A stretch of 64,000 bases of DNA from Oncomelania hupensis (lineage: Eukaryota; Mollusca; Gastropoda; Littorinimorpha; Pomatiopsidae), in NCBI GenBank assembly GCA_036898135.1, contig CM072513.1, positions 79,318,463 through 79,382,462 on the forward strand. The letters run 5' to 3'. A program made the translations under genes and the position numbers. The notes beneath the pieces are model-generated. The model searched no databases. It was given only the letters and a program-made list of their open reading frames with translations, and was not told where the DNA came from. This document shows, one piece after another, positions 55,201-64,000 of this stretch (positions within the stretch are counted from its first letter, which is position 1; every line of letters starts with the position of its first letter).

Positions 55201-56625
55201 TTCACCCCCTCTGTAGTATAGTATAGTAGTATAGTAGCATCGGCGTAGCGTTAGGCTTCTGTGGCCTGTCGCCGAGTCTGTTGTCAATATTTCTCTAACT
55301 AGGTCAGCAAACCCGGTCTTTTGACCGGGGCCTAAGCTAAAAACTTTTTGTTTGTGCGGAGGCTACCGATCTTTTGATCAGATCTAACAACTGTGGGAGG
55401 CTCTTCTAAACTATGAATGTGTTCGTGCATATGTTCATCTAGTCTATTTTTGAAGGCGTTCACTGTCGGTGCTTCCACAACGCCTGCAGGCAGATTGTTC
55501 CATCTCTCGATCACTCGTTGTGAGAAGAAGGTTTGCCTCAGTTTCGAGTTACATCTGGGCTTCACGAGTTTAAAGCTGTGACCTCTGGTGTGGCTATCCT
55601 TGTCTAGAGTGAACAAGCTGGCTGTGGTCTTATACAGGTCATGTGTGTGCTTATACGTTTCAATTAGATCTCCTCTCACTCTTCTGTACGCCATACTTGG
55701 TATTTTCATTTTAGCTAGTCTCTGCTCATAAGGCAAATCTTTCAGACCACTGACAACTTTAGTCGCTCTTCTCTGCACGCCTTCTATCAGTTTTATATCC
55801 TTTTGAAGATGTGGGTGCCATACAACATTACTGAACTCGAGGTGAGGACGAACCAAGGCCGTGAACAGCGTTCTCATCGATCCACAGTCTAAATACTCAA
55901 ACGACCTCCGGATAAGGCCCAGGATCTGATTCGCCTTATTCACTTGGATTTCTACGTGTCGTGAGAACTTCAGCTCGCTATCTATGTGCACCCCCAGGTC
56001 CCTTTCAAGATCAGATGACTTGAGCACTATCCTCTCCCCACTGCCATGCTTACGCATCTCATAGCTCCTGGGTTGTTTATTCTTCCCACCCAAGTGGAGT
56101 ACACAACATTTCTCTGCGTTAAATCGGAGCTGCCAGGTGTCTGCCCAGTCCACTAGTCTATCGAGGTCATCTTGGAGAGCTGTACAATCCTGTGCACTAT
56201 CCATCCTGGAGTAAACCTTGGTATCGTCAGCAAACATCTGACACATGTTTTTGACTGCATCAGGAAGATCGTTGATGAACATTACGAATAGAATCGGGCC
56301 CAAAACACTTCCCTGCGGGACTCCGCTCTTAACTGATGCCCAGCCTGACAAGTGCCCATTCACACAAACTCTTTGTTTTCTACCTACTAGGAAGTCCTTG
56401 ATCCATGACAGTCCTTTTCCCTGGATGCCCAGTGTCTCTATCTTATGCAGGAGCCTCATGTGAGGCACAGAATCAAACGCCTTTGCCAGATCTAAGTACA
56501 CCGCATCAACCTCAGCCCTCTCGTCCAGAGCCCGTGTCCAGTCCTCCAAACAAGCCAGCAGATTCGTAGAGCATGGAACCATACTGGAACCAGCATGAAA
56601 CCATACTGGTTGTCTATTAAAGTGT
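55201..56625 (-). mobile_element. 5'-truncated CR1/Jockey-like LINE inserted in the hAT
   Basis: Starts in the RT at a QYGFM motif near 56600, ends with a 3' UTR and a (CTATA)n-like tail at 55210-55240. A 22-bp tandem duplication (CCAGTATGG) near 56580-56610 shifts the frame at its start. Confidence 0.78.
55332..56582 (-). CDS. LINE reverse transcriptase, long open frame
   Basis: 416 codons without a stop: STNLLACLEDW, VDAVYLDLAKAFDSVPH, SGVPQGSVLGPILFVMFIND, MFADDTKVYS (catalytic FADD), LRFNAEKCCVLHLG, DLGVHIDSELKFS, LVRPHLEFSNVVWHPH, VQRRATKVVSGLKDLPYEQR, SFKLVKPRCNSKLRQTFFSQ, RVIERWNNLPAGVVEAPTVN. Copies RNA into DNA at the target site. Unlike most elements here, the frame is fully open, so the insertion is fairly young. 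The N-terminal endonuclease is absent, so it cannot move by itself. Confidence 0.9.
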   Translation of the reverse strand: MVPCSTNLLACLEDWTRALDERAEVDAVYLDLAKAFDSVPHMRLLHKIETLGIQGKGLSWIKDFLVGRKQRVCVNGHLSGWASVKSGVPQGSVLGPILFVMFINDLPDAVKNMCQMFADDTKVYSRMDSAQDCTALQDDLDRLVDWADTWQLRFNAEKCCVLHLGGKNKQPRSYEMRKHGSGERIVLKSSDLERDLGVHIDSELKFSRHVEIQVNKANQILGLIRRSFEYLDCGSMRTLFTALVRPHLEFSNVVWHPHLQKDIKLIEGVQRRATKVVSGLKDLPYEQRLAKMKIPSMAYRRVRGDLIETYKHTHDLYKTTASLFTLDKDSHTRGHSFKLVKPRCNSKLRQTFFSQRVIERWNNLPAGVVEAPTVNAFKNRLDEHMHEHIHSLEEPPTVVRSDQKIGSLRTNKKFLA

Positions 56626-56809
56626 TTGGCACTAGACGGAGACCATCAACTGCTAGGTCAGCATTTTTGAACCTCGAGTCCAGTTCGGTTGACAGGTGTT
56701 CCAAGAAAGGAATGGCAATGTTAATCTTGAAATATTCTTCTGGTGAGGCCGCAGCTAGGTTGGTTGTCACGGAGAGTCTGTCGGGATGCTTGACGAGGAA
56801 CAATAACAT
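56610..56809 (-). pseudogene. hAT transposase internal part
   Basis: SPEEYFKINIAIPFLEHLST, ELDSRFKNAD, LRLVPNTL. This is the F/YxxxxxxPFLDHLxxELxxRF segment that lies a short way upstream of the dimerisation domain in hAT transposases of the ZMYM/'52-kDa repressor-like' type. Cut by the LINE directly after LVPNTL. Confidence 0.7.
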
Positions 56810-57263
56810 CAGTTGTCAAAGCATTTGCCTTTTTGCTGACTTCACCAAACCAGGCAACGAACGCTGTGTTCATAATTATCAACTTAGCATCTTAATTAAT
56901 ATTTATAAAAAGTCGTTTTTGGGGGATTAGGGCAGTATCAGGTGAAGGTGCTGGAAGAGGCTTGCGGCCAGAACAAGAAAATATGGCTGCATTTATTACT
57001 AATTTAGGCTTAGGGGTTGGGTTACTTGGTCGTTTCAACGGGAAAACGCTTTGGACGTTTCAACGGATCTAACTCTTTGTACCTTGGACCAAAAGTGACT
57101 AAAAACTGCAATGTTTTAAAAACAATTTATAAAAAATTAAAACTCTTTGCATGAAAGAAAATTCCTTTTTTTTTTTTTTAAGTTGAGAAGGGGGGGGGGG
57201 GGGGGGTTCCGGAACCCAGGACCCCCCCACCCCCCACCCCCCGGGTCCGGCCCAGAGTTCGGA

Positions 57264-59096
57264 AGTTTTGTGGGAAATGTATGTAAAAGAGGAAGGACTT
57301 TTAACTGAAATAGAAAACATTCTCATTAACAGAATTTTTGACCCAACAGAGAGTCCGGAGCATCCGGATTATGCACGTGCGTGGAGACTTGTATGACTAT
57401 TTTAGAAATTTTGATAATTTCTATGATATGATTCCTACAGCAAGGGTGTCAACTTGCATAGAATATCTAGAGATATTTCACAAAGCTTGTGTCAGGGGTG
57501 TGAGGCAGAGTTGCGTGTAGGAAAAAGGTAATTCAGGAAAAACCCGTGCAAGACAGGGTGTGACATTACGGCAGGGGTAAGAAAAGAACAATAATTAAAA
57601 TTAGTGATTGGTGTGATAATGTTGGAAAACGGTAGTAAACGATGCAGTCAGTTAGGATACCGGTGGTACAACCACGTAATTTCAGCCTCACTAGATTCAT
57701 TAGACTTAGTTAGTACATACTACTTTCTCATCAGACGATCAGTGCAAACTCGTGCTCAAAGGCAGAAGAGAGAGGCGGAGTTGAAAGATAGATTAGAAAG
57801 GATTCAAGGAGGATCGATGTTTTAGGCCTAGATTTTCAGGAACATGTAGTACTAGAAGTACAGACTTTACATGAAGAGATAGATCAAGAAAGAGAGTTGA
57901 TAGAAGAAGACAGAAGGAATCGGCAGGCAGTCCAACATCAAATAGAATAGGATCTAAGACAAATTTTACTGCAGTTAGTGGCTCGGTTGGGTGAAAAAAA
58001 AAAAAAAAACAGAAACTATTGGCAAAACAAAAGCAGTTACTTTCAAGCAGTTCGTCCTCAGACTCAATACAGTTACAGTCTTCAGATCCAGTGGATGGAC
58101 TGGAAGAAATAATCGAGGAAGAAAATCCTATTCATACAATAACAGAGGAAGTCTCACATAGGCCTACTTCTTCTCAGAACTCGTTGTACCCTGAAGCTTT
58201 TAAAGGATTGGAATCGGAAGATGCTAGTGTGTGGTTCAATAGGTTAGAACTGTATACTAAACCGAAGGGCTGGAGCAAGGAGCAGATGGCCAGTGCCTTC
58301 CCACTCTTTCTGAGGGATGTGGCAGCCATTTGGTATGATTCCCTACATAGTGAAAAGAAATCCACCTACAAGGCAGTGGCACAAGCTTTCAAAGAACGGT
58401 ACTTTCCACACAAAAGTATGTGTTGGATAGAGAAACAATGGAAGCCATCGTGCGAGGTTACAAACCGCATATCAAGACCTATGTTCTGGGAAAAGAACCT
58501 TTTAGTGTAGATGAAGCATTGAGATATGCTAGGATGGCAGAAGCTCTCAGTCTCAGAACAGACACCAGAGACACTGCCATTCAGATGTTTCAACAACAAA
58601 TACAACAACTTCAGACTCAGTTGTCAAAAGACATTAATAAGCTAAGGCAGGCTACTATAGCCTCACTAGGAAAGAATTTAAAGCAGGTGAGAAACAGCCA
58701 ACCAGGGAACCCCAACCCAGATTCCATAAAATACCATACCCGTCATGTGACTACTGCACCCCAAGGAAAATCCCCTTGTTCGCATTGCTCTTGACTTGTG
58801 CAAAAAGCAAACAGCTAGCGCTGAATCCTCAGGCCATGCCCACTTACAGCCAGCTTCTCCTGCAATGTTTCTGTTGCAGTGGAACAGATTACGTAAGGAA
58901 TTCAAGTATAGGTTCCAAAACGTCAAATGCTTTTCTTGTGGAAAAATTGGACATTCACATGTTGTGTGTCGCTGCCACCCTAAGCAAGATGGCACCGCAC
59001 CACAATATGGATTTCCTCAGTCAGACTCTTTCAAGCCCCGTTTGAGAAGAGGTTGGCTGAGGAACCCAAAATCTGAAAACCTGTTGACAACATAGT
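57264..59096 (+). pseudogene. Retroviral-type gag remnant
   Basis: Plus strand, broken by several stops and frameshifts. IENILINRIFDPTESPEHPD (57300) is followed in another frame by NFDNFYDMIPTARVSTCIEY; then TRAQRQKREAELKDRLERIQ (57745), VLEVQTLHEEIDQERELIEE (57850), and a serine-rich stretch (58035). A capsid-like region follows (ASVWFNRLELYTKPKGWSKE, DVAAIWYDSL; 58225-58400), then GYKPHIKTYVLGKEPFSVDE (58455). A CCHC zinc knuckle CFSCGKIGHSHVVC lies at 58928-58969. It follows the hAT right end with no LTR between, so gag was split near its start by the hAT. Not functional. Confidence 0.72.
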
Positions 59097-59518
59097 CATG
59101 GACCCAGTCGCTTGTCATCACTCTTCCCAAACAAGGTAACCTTCAGGAGTGTGAAAATTACCGCACCATCAGCCTCATCAGCCATCCGAGCAAGGTCCTC
59201 CTGAAAAAAATACTCAACAGGTTGAAACCCCAAGCTGAACAAATCATAGCTGAAGAACAAGCAGGATTCAGGGCAGGGCGAAGTACCACTGAACAGATTT
59301 TCAACCTCAGAATAATCTGAGAAATACCTACAGCACCAACAACATCTATATCATGTGTTCATAGACTTCAAGAAGGCGTTTGACCGAGTCTGGCATGCAG
59401 CTCTATGGGCAACAATGAAAGTGTACAACATCAGCCCTAAAATTATTGAAGTCATCAAAAGCCTGTATGACAAGGCTACCAGTGCAGTCCTCCATAACAG
59501 CGTCATCGGGAACTGGTA
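59097..59518 (+). mobile_element. LINE RT fragment between gag and chromodomain
   Basis: TQSLVITLPKQGNLQECENY, RTISLISHPSKVLL, AEEQAGFRAGRSTTEQIFNL, a stop, then YHVFIDFKKAFDRVWHAALW and IEVIKSLYDKATSAVLHN. Same family as 13436-14350, but its 3' end is missing. Where it sits, protease, RT, RNase H and integrase core of the retrovirus-like element are gone. Confidence 0.82.
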
Positions 59519-59529
59519 GTGACAGTCAT

Positions 59530-59746
59530 TCTGAATCGTCAGCTACTGGCAAACTATATGAAGTAGAACGTGTTGTACTTGTAGCCTGTCATAACAAAAA
59601 CGGCAGGAAAGAATACAAAATAAAATGGAAAGGCTATCCCAAGACGACGTGGGAACCTCTACACAATATTCCGGATAATTTGATTAGAGATTTTCACATC
59701 AAGAAGACACATCAGTTACTTCAGTTGAAATGTGATGTGACATTGT
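59530..59746 (+). pseudogene. Chromodomain (integrase C-terminus of the retrovirus-like element)
   Basis: LYEVERVVLVACHNKNGRKE, YKIKWKGYPKTTWEPLHNIP, DNLIRDFHIKKTHQ. It has the YEVERIL...YLVKWKGYP..TWEP..NL pattern, where aromatic Y/W/W residues form the methyl-lysine cage. Chromodomains end the integrase of chromoviral Ty3/gypsy elements and steer integration to marked chromatin. The preceding integrase core is missing. Confidence 0.8.
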
Positions 59747-60859
59747 AAGTAACTGTATATGACCTAGTTGAGGAGTGGGGTTTTTTGTTGTGGAATGTAT
59801 TAAACTTATTATTAGAATTTGTTTTACATATGATATATGCATGTGAATGTAATAATTTTATTTTTTTTCAGTATGAACATGCGAGGATTCCAAATAAGTG
59901 AAAATGATGCACACATACTTTAGATGGGGAGAAGTCGTTTGTTGTATGCTACTTATGAATATGTATCAGTTTTTTTAAATTAACTATTTCTTTCTGTTTT
60001 CCGATTTTCAGACATGTTTAGAGCCATTTTTACATAAAAGTTTTGTGAGGTTTACTTTATTTGTGCTGTTGCCAGTGTTGGATTGCACTCACAAATGAAT
60101 TAGTATTCTCATTTAATTATGTTAATGATCAGTGGCGATGTTTTGATGGTTTCAGAACGATTTGTTTTGTGTTTCATGGCAGTACCACGTTGTACGATGT
60201 GATGTGATGCCTCGCAATACGGGACGGTGCATTTGATGGTTGTTGCTGTGGCCACGACTGAATTTTTAAATTTTTTTATTAAATACATTTCATATATACG
60301 CAAGTGGACGTGATGTGTTGTACGATATGCCTCCTGGACTTTATTGCGTTTGTTACATATTTTGTGACAGTTAAGTTATCTTCATTCTGTGCATAACAGT
60401 AAAGAACGGAAGCAGCGACATTGTTTGTGTTCACCATTGAACATGTTGAGTGCATATATAATGATGGAATGACGTGTATTATATTTTGTTGTTTGTTTTT
60501 TTTTACAGGAAAGTATAAAGGGAGCAAAGGTTATTATAGTGAAACGGTAAGGCGGTAACGTGCTGCAGAAATAAATAAATAGTATTAAGATGGGAATAAG
60601 TGTAATTGTGGATGAATATGTTAGTTGTTATTATGCGCAATGCGTACGCCTTCGGGTGTGAAAACCTGTGCGCTATATGGGTTGACATATATATTCTCTC
60701 AGAATCTTGACCTGGCCAGTCTTGTTTCAAGAGAGATGTAATAGTTCTTTTTCTCTACTTGTGGAGGGTGCACACTCCATTGGTAGTTGGAAGAATAAAT
60801 ATAGTTTAAAATGTATATATGTATACGTTACATTATTGTTTGAATCTTTACAGGAAGAC

Positions 60860-61829
60860 ATGGCGCTCATAACAATAGTAATCTTCGCCACCACCCTCAT
60901 CCTCTTTGGGCCTATTAAAGGAGCATTGCAGGAGTCGAGGTTGAACTGTGGAGTTCATTTTCACGCTGTGACCAAGATTGGTACGGGTACACAATCCTGG
61001 CAACACACCTTCCAACTCAAATTCCCATGATGGACGTTCGCACCACTGACGTTGCTACAATGTGACGAAAACAGGCAAGATCATTGTTTTCTTCAGTCCA
61101 GAGATATTTTTAACACCATTGCGCTTGCTTACAATAATCAGAGCTTTATCCTTCAGGAAAAGATGAGAGAAACAATGCGAACTACAAAGAAAATTTTGGG
61201 TACCTCTTTTGTCATTACGGAACAACCACAAAAACGAATAAAAAGACACGGCATGCTTTTTCTTTCGGAAGTTGAGTTTCCAGTGCAGCAGTCGGAGTTC
61301 AAATTACAATCAAGATCTAAACGAGAGCTTTTCGATTTTGTAGGCGATTTGGCATCAGGACTGTTTGGCGTCGCTACACATGGAGAGGTACAGACTTTAA
61401 AGACACATATTATTCAACTATATCAATATCAGAAGAATATAAGTGAAGGAATGGATGCAGAATTCCAACTAATGCACAATTTTGTCAACAAGACCAACGA
61501 AAATTTCCACAATGTTTATCAATCTATTCATCGGATCATGGAAGACATTAATACAATGTTTCGGAAGAACATTTTGGAGTTACGGCAGTTAGAACACGAA
61601 GTTGTGGTTTTACTGGTGCGACTAATCAATAAGTTCTATTATGCTGTGCGTTTGGAACATCAATTGGAATCATTTTTGCAAGGATTACACGAGTTGGTCC
61701 AATGACGCTTGTCGCCAACTCTGGTGTCTGAAAGTACTCTTAGACAAGCACTCGTTTCGCCGCCACCTCAGCAACAAGAGGGGCACCCACATCAGTATTC
61801 CCTGAATGGCCTTGGCTACTGACGTCACT
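60860..61829 (+). pseudogene. Env-like fusion protein remnant (baculovirus-F/errantivirus type)
   Basis: The ATG at 60860 follows a splice-acceptor-like TTTACAG (ends 60853), as in spliced env messages. A hydrophobic leader (LITIVIFATTLILFG) is followed by an ectodomain piece. A TGA at 61028 and a frame change interrupt it. The second open part (61052-61705) has the furin-type site RSKR at 61313-61324 and, right after it, FDFVGDLASGLFGVATHGE, the fusion-peptide block of this family, then heptad-like coiled-coil sequence. A TGA at 61703-61705 interrupts again; similar sequence resumes in frame to 61829. The membrane anchor is not recognised. Dead copy. Confidence 0.75.
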
Positions 61830-62986
61830 GATGAGTTGCTGTAAGCACGTTTGATTGTGATATTGTGGTGAGCTGGGATCTTAATGAGACGTTTATTTAC
61901 TGAGACCCACTGCCTCACATAAACTATAACAAACAAAAAAAAAAAGAAACATTCAAAGAACATTGGGAGCCCAACACAAATGACAAAGTGCGGTCTTCCA
62001 AAATCTTCATTCAACGGAACACAATCGGCGAGAAAAAAATCAGCAACGAAAAGAAAAAGAAAGGACATAACCAGACTCTCTTACTCAAAATGTCATTAGA
62101 CAGTGAACAAAAACACTGAACTTGCAGTTACAAATGTCAGTGCTTTTATTTATTATATCAGTGAATGTACTTTTTCAGAGTTAAACGTTTTATAATTTTT
62201 ATATAAATAACTGTTGATTATTTTACGGAAGTGTATATTGTAAATTGTAGCGTTTTTTTGTGTTTTTAATTATTTGTTCATAAATTTAATTGATGATATA
62301 CTATCACTTTAATAATTGATAATTTTGTTGTTGTGATGTATTGTGTTAAATGCAAACACTTGGTTACTTTGACTTGTTAGTACTTTTTTTAAAATGTATT
62401 TGATTGCGAATTTGCAAAACATTGTTTTCTTTTTTTCCTTATGTATGTTGTTTGTGTTGACGTAGACGTGCCAATATGTTTTAAGTTGTAGTTTTATTTA
62501 ATATTTAATGTTGTAAGTCGTTACAATCAAGATGTTGTTTTTTTAACCTCTATTTTAATTATTTTTTTGTGGTAGAAAGTTGCTTGATCTGTTTTCATTA
62601 GAAGTGCTACTTTGGATACTGATGATTCTTGTGTATTAATTATTTTTTGTAAAATTAATTTGTTATTGATAGTGATTAGAACTATAGGTAGTATTGTATA
62701 TGTTAAATTACTGTACTTTGTAATGTATTAAGAGATTATAATGAGTTCTTTTTATAAGCCTTGAATTTATTTTTGTATATAGCAATAAGTTACATTTTGT
62801 CTATATTATGTGCTCTTCAAAATTTTTTATAACTGTGTTTGGTAGTTTTTTTAATCGTTCATGGTTGCTCTCCTTGTTGTTTATGCTGTTTTGAGGTTAA
62901 TATTTATCGTTATTGTTAGTAGTCCTGATTGTGATGTCATCTTTGCTATAGTTTAGATATTTAAATTTTCTTTATTCACAAGCGAG

Positions 62987-63018
<32 letters not shown>

Positions 63019-64000
63019 CAGTTTATAGTCCCCTCTCTTCCCGATTAGGATTAAGAGAGTTTATTATTCCATTTTGTATCATCATCTACTCAGATCAGCT
63101 TTTATCTCGTGCCGCGTGCAGCAGACAATCTGTCGCTCACACAACGGGTTCACAAACCCCGTGCCACGCGATCATTAATTTTTCTTCTAGTGTTTTTCGT
63201 TCTTACTTATGTTGCTTGTGCTAACCATGTGCATATAACTGCATATACTTTTTTTTTTCTTCCACCCTATTTTACTTTGTACAATTACTATTAGGTTGGC
63301 TTTAAATAAGTTGTATTGCGTGTTTGTTTATGTTTTATACAATGAATATTTTATTTGTTTTATAGTTGTTGTTTTTTTAAGTGTAATGGTTCCTAATACT
63401 GTTTGCCTATTATGTTTTTGAATGCCTATTTGTAATTATTTTTATAGTTTGTTAAGTATTTGTATTTGGCAGTTGAATGTTTTTACTATTGCTAAATAAT
63501 GTACCTATACATTACCTAAAAAGTTATCTCCCTTCAATAACTTGAGCATTGCTCATTCGAGTATCCAAATATATACAATTGCCTTCGTGATGTTACAATC
63601 CGACAGACAATCCTTATATTTTGTCGATATATATATATATTTTTTTTCACTTGGCATAATACTTTCAGTTTAGTTGATTCCCCTCTCCCCCCCCCCCCCC
63701 CTTTTCCGTTTTTATGATTTGTTGTTTTAATTACATGTTATTTGGTTTCTTTGAGCTTTTAATACTATTCTGAATATTGTTTTCCCGAAATACATTTATA
63801 TTGCTTCCTTTATACATAAATTACTGTTGTAAACTTAATATTGACGCTTGGATAACTGAACAATCAAGCTAGCTTCATATTTTATTTACTTTTATACTTG
63901 ACAAGTACATTGTTGTTTTACAGTTTGTTTGTTTCATTTAACGTCTATTCACCGAACTGATTTTAGACTAGAAACTTACATTGTTAGATGCTGTTTTACA
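61830..64000. other. AT-rich, no gene recognised
   Basis: Decayed env-like sequence may reach about 62150. Beyond it the sequence is T-rich (T-run 62988-63013, poly-C 63690-63701, (TA)n near 63635) without open frames of note. A matching 3' LTR for the 53750-54349 candidate was not found before the window ends. Confidence 0.5.

Larger units (their letters stand above)
54350..57255 (-). mobile_element. hAT-type DNA transposon containing a LINE
   Basis: Left CAGGGCCGGACCTGGG and right CCGGGTCCGGCCCAG are imperfect inverted ends, each next to a G/C homopolymer (54376-54400, 57190-57207). Inside are two minus-strand transposase pieces separated by a LINE. A clean 8-bp target duplication is not seen (GGATCTTA vs AGTTCGGA). 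Confidence 0.7.

Noticed and set aside
54342..57263. 8-bp hAT target duplication GGATCTTA / AGTTCGGA
   Set aside because: Only four of eight bases agree, so it is not claimed as a duplication.
1..64000. CRISPR arrays, bacterial operons or defence systems
   Set aside because: The window is intron-containing animal DNA; the minisatellites at 26436, 38514 and 49876 lack spacer structure.

Overview
This is an animal nuclear genome window, not prokaryotic. Host genes are broken into small exons with canonical GT-AG introns, and most of the remaining DNA is transposable elements. The mix of repeats (LTR elements with integrase before reverse transcriptase, several LINE types, tRNA-derived SINEs, Maverick-like remains, hAT/pogo/piggyBac elements) fits a lophotrochozoan, most likely a gastropod or other mollusc. 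That placement is inference; no species marker is present. Two host genes are well supported. (1) On the + strand, the last three exons of a C2H2 zinc-finger gene (770-1015, 8170-8298, 9479-10047) join in matching reading phase and end in a stop. (2) On the - strand, ten phase-compatible exons (29202 down to 15967) encode nearly all of the mitochondrial small-subunit ribosomal protein uS5m (MRPS5). A candidate mitochondrial-targeting first exon lies at 34014-33957, beyond a LINE insertion. The two genes converge tail to tail over 10.0-16.0 kb. A tRNA-Asp(GTC) gene lies at 34250-34321, next to the presumed 5' end of MRPS5.  Layout: 1-0.7 kb, L1/Tx1-like LINE remnant. 0.77-10.05 kb, zinc-finger gene; its first visible intron holds a TIR element (6-bp target duplication) that in turn holds an almost intact 5.47-kb Ty3/gypsy-type element. 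That element has equal 635-bp LTRs, a TCGCC target duplication, and one 1153-codon gag-protease-integrase frame whose reverse transcriptase is reduced to two pieces in swapped order. 10-16 kb, intergenic repeats, including a LINE copy with a twin-priming-type inversion. 16-34 kb, MRPS5 with intronic solo LTR, MITEs and a 3.8-kb CR1/L2-like LINE. 34-49 kb, gene-poor: two different SINEs stacked on one duplicated target, a second solo LTR, a 300-bp palindrome, a pogo/Tigger element, and an unidentified one-helix membrane-protein exon. 50.0-52.1 kb, decayed remains of two adjacent virion-type genes (major-capsid-like and A32/FtsK-type packaging ATPase) of a Maverick/adintovirus-like element, split by a piggyBac MITE exactly at TTAA. 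52.1-53.6 kb, dispersed repeats. 53.75-62 kb, remains of an endogenous retrovirus-like element (candidate LTR, gag, integrase chromodomain, env of the baculovirus-F/errantivirus type). A hAT transposon sits 13 bases into its gag, and that hAT contains a LINE. 62-64 kb, AT-rich with nothing recognised.  Host genes and elements do not form a common pathway. The biological interest lies in nested, datable insertions and in the viral-type relics. All element and gene names rest on reading motifs by eye; no database search was run.
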